Of a DNA stretch of 64,000 nt, positions 18,915-27,670 are shown piece by piece. The translations under genes were made by a program, and so were the position numbers. This stretch comes from Cephaloticoccus sp. (lineage in GTDB: Bacteria > Verrucomicrobiota > Verrucomicrobiia > Opitutales > Opitutaceae): assembly GCA_030833445.1 (NCBI GenBank), contig JAURHD010000009.1, forward strand, positions 62,001-126,000, given 5' to 3'. The notes beneath the pieces are model-generated. The model had not been told where the DNA came from. It saw nothing but the letters and a program-made list of their open reading frames with translations, and made no database searches. The first letter of the stretch is position 1. Every line of letters begins with the position of its first letter.

Positions 18915-20027
18915 TTGAATACCTACGACCGACATCTCCTCCGTGAATGGCTGAAGATTCTCGGCATGGTCGTGAGTATGATGCTGGGTCTGCTCTTTGT
19001 GCAGGTGCTGTATGATGATTTTCGCAACCTGAACGACCTTGGGGCTCGCGGCGCGGATTTTGGTTTATACTTCTTTGTGACTTTGCCGGGATTTCTGGCC
19101 ATCGTGCTTCCGGTGGCTCTGTTGATTTCGCTGCTGTTTGTTTTAGGCAAACTGCACCGCGCGAATGAGCTGATTGCTTTGCGTGCAGCAGGCGTGAGCA
19201 TACTGCGGATTACGGCCCCGGTTTGGTTTATCGGAGTGCTGGCTTGCGGGCTGACCTGGTATCTCAATGCCAGTGTGGTGCCCTGGTCGGTGGAGGCGTC
19301 ACGGTCCCTGCGTGATTCACTCGCTTTCCGGCACCAGTCCCAATCCCTGACCGAGGATCATATCGGGGTGGTCTACAGCGTGGCCTTCGATAACCGCGCG
19401 ACCCAGCGCATGTGGTTTATCAACCGTTACAGCCAATACACCCGCAAGGCTTACGGCATTACGGTTTCTGAACTGGATGAAAATCGACGAGAGCTGCGCC
19501 GGTTGGTGGCCGAAGAGGCGTGGTATGACCGGGACAATGAAGGTTGGCTCTTTAGCCGTGGACAGGAACTGATGTTTAATCCGAGGACCGGTGAAATGAT
19601 TGAGCCCAGGCCTTTCTACAAGCGCTTCGTGCCAAACTATAACGAGGACCCGCAGCTCATGTTGTTGATCGACCGCAAGGCATCGGATCTCTCATTTTTC
19701 GAGCTGCGCCGATTGATCAATTTTTTTGCCGTGGATCACAACCCGAAGGCTTTGCCATATGCGGTGCGGTATTTTGGGCTGTTGGCGGATACGCTTGGAC
19801 CATTGATCGTCATTGCCTTGGCGGTGCCGTTTGCGGTGTCGGGCGTGCGGGTGAATCCGGCAGTTGGCGTATCCAAATCGATCGGCTTGTTTTTTCTCTA
19901 TTACATCCTGATGAACCTCGCTACTTCGCTGGCCACGAAAGAGGTGCTCGATCCTATGCTGGCAGCATGGCTGCCCAATTTGGGCATGAGTTGCGTCGCG
20001 CTTTGGCTGTTCGCCCGACTGCGTTAA
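18915..20027 (+). CDS. LptF/LptG family lipopolysaccharide-export permease
   Basis: A 370-residue YjgP/YjgQ-type membrane protein. The N-terminal hallmark (YDRHLLREWLKILG) precedes TM1. TM2 and TM3 (about 55-120) follow, then the periplasmic beta-jellyroll region (about 130-265) and three C-terminal helices including the family's PFAVSGVR segment. Members pull LPS from the inner membrane with the LptB ATPase. The start is TTG at 18915, since the nearby ATG at 18904 runs into a stop. I cannot tell LptF from LptG. The partner is not in the window. Confidence 0.9.
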   Translation: MNTYDRHLLREWLKILGMVVSMMLGLLFVQVLYDDFRNLNDLGARGADFGLYFFVTLPGFLAIVLPVALLISLLFVLGKLHRANELIALRAAGVSILRITAPVWFIGVLACGLTWYLNASVVPWSVEASRSLRDSLAFRHQSQSLTEDHIGVVYSVAFDNRATQRMWFINRYSQYTRKAYGITVSELDENRRELRRLVAEEAWYDRDNEGWLFSRGQELMFNPRTGEMIEPRPFYKRFVPNYNEDPQLMLLIDRKASDLSFFELRRLINFFAVDHNPKALPYAVRYFGLLADTLGPLIVIALAVPFAVSGVRVNPAVGVSKSIGLFFLYYILMNLATSLATKEVLDPMLAAWLPNLGMSCVALWLFARLR

Positions 20028-20030
20028 CTT

Positions 20031-20049
20031 GGTTCTCAGTTTGAGAACC
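20031..20049. terminator. Hairpin between convergent genes
   Basis: GGTTCTCA-GTT-TGAGAACC is a perfect eight-base stem lying exactly between the converging lptF/G-type gene and dgkA. It overlaps the last codons and stop of dgkA. It may act as a bidirectional stop or processing signal, but there is no T-tract on either side. Confidence 0.4.
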
Positions 20050-20470
20050 AGTTGCTCACGAGGTCTTCAATGCGGTGCCAGACGGCGTTGCTCGGCCAGA
20101 GCAGGATTACCCAGATAATGATGCAATTGATATAACTTAAAAACACCGCGGCACTGGCCATATCCTTGACCCGTTTCGCCAACGGATGCTGCTCCGGCCT
20201 CACGTAGTCGATGGTCCATTCGATGGCAGAGTTGAGCAGCTCCACGATCAGGATAAGGACCAATGAGCCCACCATGACCGCGGTCGAAACTGCGTTGACC
20301 GGCAGAATGATGGCAAAGGGTGTCAGCAATACGGCAAAGATGAGATCCTCCCGAAAAGAAGGCTCGTGCTTCATCGCCGCGAAGAATCCCTCCACCGAGT
20401 AGCGGACCGAGGAGAAAAAACTCCGAAAGCTGCGCCGTTTCAGCTCGGTGGATTCGGTGGGATCAGACAC
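20036..20470 (-). CDS. dgkA: Diacylglycerol kinase, prokaryotic DgkA family
   Basis: A 144-residue membrane enzyme with three or four helices that phosphorylates diacylglycerol or undecaprenol using ATP. The family motif ExxLNSAIExxxD is seen as ELLNSAIEWTIDYV, and the second motif KDMASAAVFL follows at about 105-115. The roughly 20-residue hydrophilic N-terminus is longer than in E. coli DgkA. It lies 39 bases downstream of the small gene at 20510-20734 on the same strand. Whether it recycles diacylglycerol or undecaprenol, as in Gram-positives, is not decidable here. Confidence 0.92.
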   Translation of the reverse strand: MSDPTESTELKRRSFRSFFSSVRYSVEGFFAAMKHEPSFREDLIFAVLLTPFAIILPVNAVSTAVMVGSLVLILIVELLNSAIEWTIDYVRPEQHPLAKRVKDMASAAVFLSYINCIIIWVILLWPSNAVWHRIEDLVSNWFSN

Positions 20471-20509
20471 AGGCCATTCCAGTAGCCGTTTACATCACTG
20501 AGCTAAAGT

Positions 20510-20734
20510 TCAATTTTCGACCTGGTCTGTCTTGGTTTTCGCCGGGGGCACTGGCTGCAGATCGAAATCGGTGAAATCGTTAAGGATACCCTCGTGACGC
20601 CGGTCCTGTTTGTAGATCTGCAAGATTCGCCCGTGTTCGTATTCCGTGGTGGGAAATATCCGCGGTGGCTCGCCCTTCAGGAAGATGGCGGTGTAGGCGC
20701 GGTGACGATCCACGAGTCGGCGAATGACGAGCAT
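20510..20734 (-). CDS. Small hypothetical protein
   Basis: A 74-residue basic protein beginning MLVIRRLVDRHRAYTAIFLK, with no signal peptide or membrane helix and no family I recognise. Support comes from a strong TATAAT box five bases before the ATG and from position just upstream of dgkA on the same strand. If transcription starts at the usual distance from that box, the mRNA would be leaderless or almost so. It could be a genuine small protein of unknown role; coding status is moderately supported. Confidence 0.5.
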   Translation of the reverse strand: MLVIRRLVDRHRAYTAIFLKGEPPRIFPTTEYEHGRILQIYKQDRRHEGILNDFTDFDLQPVPPAKTKTDQVEN

Positions 20735-20739
20735 TGACC

Positions 20740-20745
20740 ATTATA
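20740..20745 (-). promoter_or_regulatory. -10 box (TATAAT) of a probable leaderless transcript
   Basis: A consensus TATAAT on the minus strand ends five bases before the ATG at 20734. No good -35 is visible at the standard spacing. A dyad GGGAA-TT-TTCCC lies about ten bases further upstream and might be an operator. Confidence 0.5.
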
Positions 20746-20833
20746 CCTGCATTTCGGGAAAATTCCCCGCAATTGTGAAAAATCAGCGCCGAATTTCCTT
20801 TTGGCGCTTCAGCGAGGGGTTTTAGGTCACGCC

Positions 20834-21676
20834 ATGAAGACGCAGGTAACCCCGAGTGATGCCCAGCTTTACCGAGAACAAGGTTACTTCATTCTGCGGG
20901 GAGCCGTGCCCGCGCCCTTGATTGACCGGCTGCGGGTCATGGCGGAGGAGGCCCGGACGGTGGCGCACCGCTTGGAGGGACCGCAGACCCAGCGACTGAT
21001 GCGGATCGGCGAACATGTTGATACCACCGCTGCACGCGAATTTCAGGCGTTGTCGGAAATCAATGAGGCGTTTCACACGATACTCTCGCCGGGACACACT
21101 CTCGCGCCGGGGGATTCCATGACGATTTTGTTTCAGCCAGAGAACCGTTGCTGGGCCACTGCTTGGCACCGTGATCTGCGGGATCATGTGCCGGACGAGA
21201 TGTATGAGGCTGTTCTGGGCGGCGGCAAATGGGAGGAATACGCTTCCGACTATAACCTGTTCAATCAAATCAACTGTGCACTCTACGAGGATACCTCGAC
21301 TTGGTATGTGCCGGGAACGCATGCGCGGCTTGATGCAACCGCCGAACAATTGGCGGTGAAGGATTCCCGGACCCGTGCGGAATTGGAAAACTGGGCTAAG
21401 CAACGCAGCGAGGCCGAGCAGGAAGTGTTCTTGCAGGAATACTGTGAATCCATGCCGGGAGCGGTGCAGATTATTCTGCAGGCCGGTGATTTGGTGCTCT
21501 ATCGCAACTGTGCGTGGCATATCGGCAATTACGTGCCTTATCGTCGCCGGGCCACCTTGCATACCCATGCCTCCACCCGTGAGTTTGAAGCTTACAAAGT
21601 GAAGATGGCCGATACCATGAAACGCATTAAGGCTCATCTCGACGCCGAGGGTGCGAAGGGTAAAGTGGTCGCCTAA
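20834..21676 (+). CDS. Phytanoyl-CoA dioxygenase (PhyH) family protein
   Basis: The ATG at 20834 gives 280 residues (a frame open from 20801 exists but adds an implausible N-terminus). Fe(II) ligands are His112/Asp114 in AWHRDLRDH and the histidine of CAWHIGNYVPYRRR near 227, with arginines just after it. The spacing and context differ from the other two PhyH proteins, so the substrate probably differs. The gene ends five bases before the M14 carboxypeptidase start, so the two are likely co-transcribed. The substrate cannot be assigned. Confidence 0.83.
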   Translation: MKTQVTPSDAQLYREQGYFILRGAVPAPLIDRLRVMAEEARTVAHRLEGPQTQRLMRIGEHVDTTAAREFQALSEINEAFHTILSPGHTLAPGDSMTILFQPENRCWATAWHRDLRDHVPDEMYEAVLGGGKWEEYASDYNLFNQINCALYEDTSTWYVPGTHARLDATAEQLAVKDSRTRAELENWAKQRSEAEQEVFLQEYCESMPGAVQIILQAGDLVLYRNCAWHIGNYVPYRRRATLHTHASTREFEAYKVKMADTMKRIKAHLDAEGAKGKVVA

Positions 21677-21681
21677 TTTCA

Positions 21682-23199
21682 ATGAAAACATCCAAGCTAC
21701 TTTCCCTGCTGCTTTTACTGACGGTCATGATGAGCCCCCTCCGGGCCGAAGACGAGAGTCAGGCAACTGTGCGCCACCTGCTCTTGGAAGTGAAAGCTAT
21801 TCCGGCCACCGCCCAGGAGGGTGAAGGAGCATTTGCCTACAACGATTACAACCGTAAGCGGATTGTGAGTTTGGTGCGCAACAATGCCCTGTTGCTCGCA
21901 ACCGATGATGAAGTCACTGAGCTGAAGGAAGCCGGGTTTGCTCCGACCATCCTGATGGAGAGTGATGATGAACTGACGCTTTACCGTCGCGCGCTTTACG
22001 GTCCCAGCCTCAAACCGGATCCAGTTTATCATACCTATGATCAGATCACCGCTAGGGCTGAGGAACTCATGCGGCAGCGGCCCGACCTGATGGTGCGTTT
22101 TCAAATTGGCGAGACCACTCAGTTTCATCGTCCGATTTATGCCTACCGGCTCTCCAATGCCGCTGCGCAGGTCCATGACCGACCGGCAATTCTGTTTGAT
22201 GGCTGCCATCACGCCGACGAAGTGATGGGCGCCGAGATTGTGCTGAGTCTGATGGAAAAATTGGTCGCGGGTTATGGCGAGGATCCACTCGTGACCAAGT
22301 GGCTGGATACACTGGAGATTTATTTGGTGCCGGTGGTCAATGTGGACGGGCACACCTACGTGAACTCGGGGCATGATCCGCGTTGGCGCAAAAATGCCCG
22401 CGATGTAAATGGTGACGGCATTGTGGGGGTATTTCCGGAGGGCGTGGACGTCAACCGGGGCTACAGTTTCAACTGGGCGATGGGCGGGACCAATGATCCG
22501 GATGGCGCCAGTTTCCGCGGGGCGCATCCGTTTTCCGAGGCGGAGAATCGCGCCATGCAATCCCTCGCCGACCAACGGCAGTTGTTGATGTCGATTTCGT
22601 ATCACAGTCAGGGCGAAGTAATCTATTACCCTTGGATTTGGGGCAAGATGGCGGCGCCCGATGACAAGGTGATCAAACGCATCGCGACCGACGTGGCGGC
22701 GCACATTACCCGTATGGACGGGGAAGGCACCTATGCGGTTTCACCCGGCGGTCCTTCGAGCCAGAGCTACCCTTGGTTTTACGGACGTCGGGGTGTGCTC
22801 GATATGATCATCGAAACGGGCAAGGGTTCGCATCTGTTTCCGCCCGAGGATGTGCCGGGGATCATTGCGGAAAATCTCAAGGGAATCACGGCTTTCATCG
22901 CGCACGCCGATGGTCCCGGTTTATCGGTGCGCGTGACCGATGCGGTGACGGGTGAACCATTGCACGCGCAGGTTTGGCTGCCCCGAATCGACAACGAATC
23001 AGTGGATCGGCGTTTCAGTGACGCACAATTTGGCCGGGCACGCCGGTTGCTGGATCCGGGTGAGTATTATCTGGTGGTCTCGTGCGAGGGTTACGAAACC
23101 GAGGTTTACCCTGCTTTGGAAGTTGGGGTCGAGGGTTGGACTGTGTTGGAGATAAAATTGCAGCCCAGCACTATTTCTCGAAAAATTTCAGCCCGGTGA
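21682..23199 (+). CDS. M14 family zinc carboxypeptidase, exported
   Basis: A 505-residue protein with a signal peptide (about 1-22, cleavage near LRA-ED). The catalytic domain shows the zinc motif HxxE as His177/Glu180 (HHADEVMG), the third zinc ligand His308 (ISYHSQGE) and the general-base glutamate Glu378 (DMIIETGKG). A C-terminal carboxypeptidase-regulatory-like beta domain follows (about 410-495, [23 protein letters not shown]). It should trim C-terminal residues from peptides or modified peptides in the periplasm. The nearby POT transporter could take up the products. Confidence 0.9.
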   Translation: MKTSKLLSLLLLLTVMMSPLRAEDESQATVRHLLLEVKAIPATAQEGEGAFAYNDYNRKRIVSLVRNNALLLATDDEVTELKEAGFAPTILMESDDELTLYRRALYGPSLKPDPVYHTYDQITARAEELMRQRPDLMVRFQIGETTQFHRPIYAYRLSNAAAQVHDRPAILFDGCHHADEVMGAEIVLSLMEKLVAGYGEDPLVTKWLDTLEIYLVPVVNVDGHTYVNSGHDPRWRKNARDVNGDGIVGVFPEGVDVNRGYSFNWAMGGTNDPDGASFRGAHPFSEAENRAMQSLADQRQLLMSISYHSQGEVIYYPWIWGKMAAPDDKVIKRIATDVAAHITRMDGEGTYAVSPGGPSSQSYPWFYGRRGVLDMIIETGKGSHLFPPEDVPGIIAENLKGITAFIAHADGPGLSVRVTDAVTGEPLHAQVWLPRIDNESVDRRFSDAQFGRARRLLDPGEYYLVVSCEGYETEVYPALEVGVEGWTVLEIKLQPSTISRKISAR

Positions 23200-23491
23200 T
23201 GCCGGCAATGATCAGCACAATGCAGATCAGGCGCATGGCCGAGGCGCTTTCGTTGAACCAGAGGATACCCGCGATGGTGGTGCCCACCGCGCCGATGCCG
23301 GTCCAGACGGCGTAGGCAGTGCCGATGGGCAGTCCGCGTGCCGCCAGAGCCAGCAACCACATGCTGGTCGCCATTGCGGCGATCACGCCGACGGACGGCC
23401 ACAGCTTGGTAAAGCCATGAGTCGATTTCAGGCCCACCGCCCACACGATTTCAAAAATCGCGGCTACGATGAGGATCAGCCAGCTATTCAT
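23171..23491 (-). CDS. gdx: SMR family exporter, Gdx/SugE type (guanidinium exporter)
   Basis: A 106-residue four-helix small multidrug resistance protein. It carries the Gdx/SugE signature: the membrane glutamate in the first helix ([15 protein letters not shown]), the GFTKLWPS segment, and [19 protein letters not shown] in helix 3. Gdx proteins export guanidinium in exchange for protons, unlike the polyaromatic-cation pump EmrE. The gene starts 15 bases after the stop of the POT transporter gene and overlaps the convergent carboxypeptidase gene by 29 bases. I found no guanidine riboswitch in the short upstream gap. Confidence 0.87.
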   Translation of the reverse strand: MNSWLILIVAAIFEIVWAVGLKSTHGFTKLWPSVGVIAAMATSMWLLALAARGLPIGTAYAVWTGIGAVGTTIAGILWFNESASAMRLICIVLIIAGITGLKFFEK

Positions 23492-23506
23492 AACATCTGC
23501 GCAACA

Positions 23507-25012
23507 TTACCGCACGCCGCACATGAGTTTTTTGACCAACGGCACGAGCAATAGCAGGACGGCAGTTGCACCGAAGACGAAGTAGGCCTGATGCTGAAAG
23601 AAGACCGCCAAATCGCCTTCTCCACCACTGCCAAACGTCCGGGCCAGATAGCCGGAGAGGAAATTGCCAATGGAGGTGGCAAGGAACCAGCCACCCATCA
23701 TGACGCCGACCAACTTGGCTGGAGCGAGTTTGGTGACGGTGCTCAACCCCACGGGGCTGAGGCAAAGCTCACCGATGGTCTGCAATAACAGGAGTCCGAC
23801 GAGCCAAAGAGGACTGACCAGACCTTGATCGGCGAGCCGGGCGGCGGGGACCATGAGGGCGAAGGACAGTCCAACGAAACCGAGACCGAAAGTGAATTTC
23901 ATCGGGCTCGACGGCTGCTTCCGGCCCATCCGCACCCAGCCCCAGGCGAAGACCGGTGCCAACAGGATGATGAACAGCGAATTGACGGATTGATACCAAG
24001 AGGAGGGGAAACTGAAACCGAGGACCGTGTTGTCGGTAAAATCGCGGGCGAACAGATTGATCGAAGAACCGGTTTGCTCAAAGACGGCGAAGAAAATGAT
24101 GTTGGCCGCAAACAGCACGAAGATCGCCGCGACGCGCTTGCCATCGGTGCCCCCTCGAATGGCGTAGTAAACCACCGCCGCGAAGATGCCCGCAGCCAGA
24201 AGCCACATGACAACCGGTAATTGACTGCTGACCCAGACAAGGCCACCCAATACGCCAGCGAAGACAAAACAATAGAGCAGGTTCAGACCTTTTTGGGCCA
24301 CACTGAGGGGAGGGGCTGCCCCCAAATCACCCAGTTGGCGCATATTGCGCAGGTAGGTGAAGATACCGCAGGTCATGCCGATGCCGGCGAGGGCGAATGC
24401 CCAGTGCCAACTGTGATGCGGGTCCCAGCCGCGAGCGCTCAGCCAATCGCGGAACCACTGATGCTGGGCGAGAAACCCTGTCAGCAAAGGAGCGGTAAAC
24501 GCGCCGATGTTAATGCCCATGTAAAAGATCGAAAACCCTGCATCACGGCGTTCGTCGCTTGGCTCGTAGAGACTACCGACCATCGAGCTGATGTTTGGCT
24601 TCAACAAACCCGTGCCGAGTGCGACCAAGATCAGACCGGCGTAAAACGAGCCGGTGGAACTGAGCGCCATGGTAAAATGGCCGGAGGCGATGATGATGCC
24701 GCCGACCAGCACCGATTGCCGGGCGCCGATGACTTTGTCCGCGATATATCCGCCCAAGACGGAAAGCATATAGACGGCCATCGTGTAGTAGCCATAAATC
24801 AGCGCGGAGCGCTCGGTGCTAAAACCCAGGCCGCCATCGACCGCCGCCGTGGTCATGAACAGCACGAGCAAGGCCCGCATACCGTAGTAGGAGAAACGTT
24901 CCCACATTTCAGTGAAGAACAACGTGCTCAAACCCTTGGGGTGGCCGGACTGGTGGGGATCGGCGGTGGGCACCGCGGGTTCAGCAGGAACGGACGGAGT
25001 GGACAAACTCAT
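23507..25012 (-). CDS. POT family proton-dependent peptide transporter
   Basis: A 501-residue MFS protein with about 14 helices. The POT signature is clear: FFTEMWERFSYYGMRALL at about 32-50 (ExxERFxYYG, proton coupling and substrate site), SVLGGYIADKVIGARQS in the 2-3 loop, and a PTR2-type segment (FYMGINIGAFTAPLLTG). Members import di- and tripeptides driven by the proton gradient. It precedes gdx on the same strand and is opposite the M14 carboxypeptidase, so a local peptide-use theme is plausible. Confidence 0.92.
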   Translation of the reverse strand: MSLSTPSVPAEPAVPTADPHQSGHPKGLSTLFFTEMWERFSYYGMRALLVLFMTTAAVDGGLGFSTERSALIYGYYTMAVYMLSVLGGYIADKVIGARQSVLVGGIIIASGHFTMALSSTGSFYAGLILVALGTGLLKPNISSMVGSLYEPSDERRDAGFSIFYMGINIGAFTAPLLTGFLAQHQWFRDWLSARGWDPHHSWHWAFALAGIGMTCGIFTYLRNMRQLGDLGAAPPLSVAQKGLNLLYCFVFAGVLGGLVWVSSQLPVVMWLLAAGIFAAVVYYAIRGGTDGKRVAAIFVLFAANIIFFAVFEQTGSSINLFARDFTDNTVLGFSFPSSWYQSVNSLFIILLAPVFAWGWVRMGRKQPSSPMKFTFGLGFVGLSFALMVPAARLADQGLVSPLWLVGLLLLQTIGELCLSPVGLSTVTKLAPAKLVGVMMGGWFLATSIGNFLSGYLARTFGSGGEGDLAVFFQHQAYFVFGATAVLLLLVPLVKKLMCGVR

Positions 25013-25081
25013 CGAAGGCGGAGCTTGGCGCGCAATACCGGTCGTGCAATGCGCAAAATATCCCCCGCCTAAACCGGTCGA

Positions 25082-27481
25082 TTAATTGCGACCGTAGCGG
25101 TGCAGGATCACTTCGATCATGCCGAATTGATCGGTGAGCAATCCTTCATAACCACATGGCCGGTCATCCCAATAGCGCCAATCGATGCCGCTTTTGTTTC
25201 CACCATAAACGAGAGCGCCGGCGTAGCCCACACACATGCGACCGAGCAGATGATCCGCTTCCGTCACGAATCCGGTGCGGTAGAGTGCCATCGTAAAGTG
25301 GCGCGCATGAGAATGATTTCGGCCTCCGTTCTGATAATAGCCAAAGGAGAAGCCCTGCATGATGTCGGCCAGATCACAATCGGGTATGCAACGGAGGTTT
25401 CCGGGGAGACCATAGACGGCATCGGGCATGCCAACTTGTTTCGCTTCGGCGAGGAGGCGCGAGCAGATGTCGCGAGCTTGATCGTCGGGCACGAGCCCGG
25501 CATTGATCGCGCAGCCATTGACGGCGAGAAAGGCGTAATCGTGTAGTTTGTCTTCCTTGCATCTCCAGCCGGCAATCCAACCTGTCTCAGGGTTGAAGAA
25601 CGTCGGCAGATAATTGGCTTTCAGTTGATTTGCCCACGTGGTCAGTGCGTTGCTTTCCTCGGTCAGGCCGAATCGCGTGAAGTTTTGCGCAAGGCCCCGC
25701 AAGGCTTGATGGAGGATCGCATTGGAAAAAGCATCCTTCCAGCCGTAGGAGGTAACGTCATACCAATTGGTGCCCCACTGGCCGGTGCCACTGATACCGG
25801 TGCGCCACGGACTTTCGACGAGACCGTCGTTATCGAGGTCGCGGGTCTTCATCGCCGCGATTCTCTCCCGGATCGGTGATAGATTTTGGTGAAACCATTC
25901 CTCCGTCGCCGCATACTGCAAGTAGTCGGATAGCCCCTGCAAACCAGCGGCCCCGGTCATCAGGTATTCATCCTGAGCGTCGTGAATCTTGCCATCTTGG
26001 AAGACGCGGCCGTCGGTGTAGCTCTGGCCACCATCGAGCCAACGTTCAATTGTGGCCCGGTAAAGCTCGTGTGCTGGGAAACCGGGCAGGAGATTGCCGA
26101 AGCGCAAAATAAACGAGGACCAGGTATCCAGTGAAACTGCACAGGGCATCGACGCACCATTGTTGCTCAGCGTGCCCATTTCAGGGCGATAGGTCAGCGA
26201 GGTGTAGTAGATGCGCTTGATCGCGGCGTGAGCCTCGGCGGGAGCGTCCCCGCGCAAAATTGCAGGTGGAGAGATGGGGTTAATCTCGATGTCGGCCTGA
26301 AAGGTTCCGGCGGGGAGAAAATATGTGCCGTTGTCCAAGGGCGTTTCACCGAGTTTGATCTCCAGGGTGTTGTAATCGCGTTGACGGTAAGCATCGAAGC
26401 GAATCGCGACATCGGGACTTTCGCACGAAAATTGCAGTGTGCCGAAACGCGGGAAATTGACGGCCATGGGCAGATCGAGCAATCCGGCCTCGCCTGATTG
26501 AGTGATGCGTCCAATCGCGTGAGTGGGGGAGACGCTATTGCGCATCGTCAACATCCAGGGAGAACTGATCCAGGCATGCGCGTCGTGATCGGATTGACGT
26601 TGGGCGCTTAAGCGAAGCCCGTCGGAGGACACGGTCCACTTGAGGGTGTAATGCTGCCCTCCGGTGACGAAATCATAGGTGATGGAATTTCCTCTTACGG
26701 TCGTCGTGCCGATTGCATCGAAGCGGGTGAAAGGATCTATGGCGGGTTCCTGTCCGATCAGATGCAATTGCGGCCCTTGCATGAAAAAACCGGCTTGGAC
26801 GAAGAGCATATTGGTCTGGGCGAGGGCAGGGTCTTCACCCACCAGCGATAGGAAAGAGAGGCCGGCACGGTTTAAATAAAACCCGACGGTGTAGTTATCG
26901 GTGGAGTATTCGACGGTGCCATCGGCGACGGTTGCCGTCACCCCGGTGGGGAGCGAATCTAGACTGATGGGTAGAGTCTCGAGAGTGCGTTGGCAGCGTT
27001 CAGCGAGAGGCTCCAACAGTTCGCCTTCCAATACACACGCTGATTCCGCGAGCGCCCATGGCACCCAGCCTTCATCGAAGCCCGATCCACGTAGTTCGAC
27101 CAATACCCCCTGAACAGGGATGCTGGGAAGCACATACCAATCGATTTCACCGTTCTCTGGGCGGGTCAAATCGCGTTGGGTGCAGGCTTCACTCCAAGCT
27201 CCCTCACGGTAAACGAGCACGCGAAATGCGGTGACCCAATCAAGATCGGTGCGACTGCCGCAGTTATGAAACCCTTTGGTTGATCGAAGGCCGATTCGAT
27301 GAAGCCGGGCGGGACGGTGAAGTCGAACGGTTCGCGCATGGATGAGGCGATTCGCAGGTGAATTGGCTTCATTGGCGTTTGGCGTAGTCCAGAGCGCACG
27401 GGCTTCGGAAAGAGACGGATTGACCGCCAAATCTCCCATCGGAGGCTCGTGGTCTTTGAGTTGCAGCAAATCGACAGTCAT
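25082..27481 (-). CDS. Six-hairpin glycosidase-like protein (GH63/GH78-like fold)
   Basis: The ATG at 27481 gives 799 residues. The first 200 or so look like a beta-rich, discoidin-like region, followed by another beta-rich domain (about 200-400) and an (alpha/alpha)6-barrel-like second half. The barrel includes the acidic block TRDLDNDGLVESPWRTG and the tryptophan-rich NWYDVTSYGWKDAFSN, which resemble the catalytic zone of GH63/GH78-type enzymes. No signal peptide is seen, so it appears cytoplasmic. Family assignment is by pattern only and the catalytic acids are not proven. It is divergent from the HisD-like gene, sharing a 189-base control region with a 14-base palindrome. Action on imported oligosaccharides is inferred. 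Confidence 0.6.
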   Translation of the reverse strand: MTVDLLQLKDHEPPMGDLAVNPSLSEARALWTTPNANEANSPANRLIHARTVRLHRPARLHRIGLRSTKGFHNCGSRTDLDWVTAFRVLVYREGAWSEACTQRDLTRPENGEIDWYVLPSIPVQGVLVELRGSGFDEGWVPWALAESACVLEGELLEPLAERCQRTLETLPISLDSLPTGVTATVADGTVEYSTDNYTVGFYLNRAGLSFLSLVGEDPALAQTNMLFVQAGFFMQGPQLHLIGQEPAIDPFTRFDAIGTTTVRGNSITYDFVTGGQHYTLKWTVSSDGLRLSAQRQSDHDAHAWISSPWMLTMRNSVSPTHAIGRITQSGEAGLLDLPMAVNFPRFGTLQFSCESPDVAIRFDAYRQRDYNTLEIKLGETPLDNGTYFLPAGTFQADIEINPISPPAILRGDAPAEAHAAIKRIYYTSLTYRPEMGTLSNNGASMPCAVSLDTWSSFILRFGNLLPGFPAHELYRATIERWLDGGQSYTDGRVFQDGKIHDAQDEYLMTGAAGLQGLSDYLQYAATEEWFHQNLSPIRERIAAMKTRDLDNDGLVESPWRTGISGTGQWGTNWYDVTSYGWKDAFSNAILHQALRGLAQNFTRFGLTEESNALTTWANQLKANYLPTFFNPETGWIAGWRCKEDKLHDYAFLAVNGCAINAGLVPDDQARDICSRLLAEAKQVGMPDAVYGLPGNLRCIPDCDLADIMQGFSFGYYQNGGRNHSHARHFTMALYRTGFVTEADHLLGRMCVGYAGALVYGGNKSGIDWRYWDDRPCGYEGLLTDQFGMIEVILHRYGRN

Positions 27482-27614
27482 GAATGGCCGACACTGACGT
27501 GCAGGGTATACTGGGGAAAGACTGAAAATAACCTCAAACTGGATACATAATGGAAAGGTCAATTATCATAGGTAAAATACGCATGCTTTAAGAAATTAAG
27601 AATAATAAATATTC

Positions 27615-27628
27615 AAATGTATACATTT
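27615..27628. promoter_or_regulatory. 14-base palindrome, GntR-like operator candidate
   Basis: AAATGTATACATTT is a perfect 14-base palindrome in the AT-rich region between the divergent glycosidase-like gene and the HisD-family gene, 43 bases before the latter's ATG. The GT-AT-AC core fits the general GntR-family operator form (GTNNAC). No regulator gene is adjacent. Confidence 0.45.
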
Positions 27629-27670
27629 TGGATTGAGTCCGGTTCGAATTCGCACTGAGTTGCCACCGCC

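Noticed and set aside
20831-21691. Long minus-strand open frame opposite the third PhyH gene, and a similar one opposite the M14 gene
   Set aside because: No known domain, mirrors the real genes' codon structure, and would need overlapping antisense genes over their full length.
27641-27658. GGTTCGAATTC as a tRNA T-arm near the hisD-like gene
   Set aside because: The stem has mismatches and the 70 bases upstream are AT-rich with no tRNA shape.
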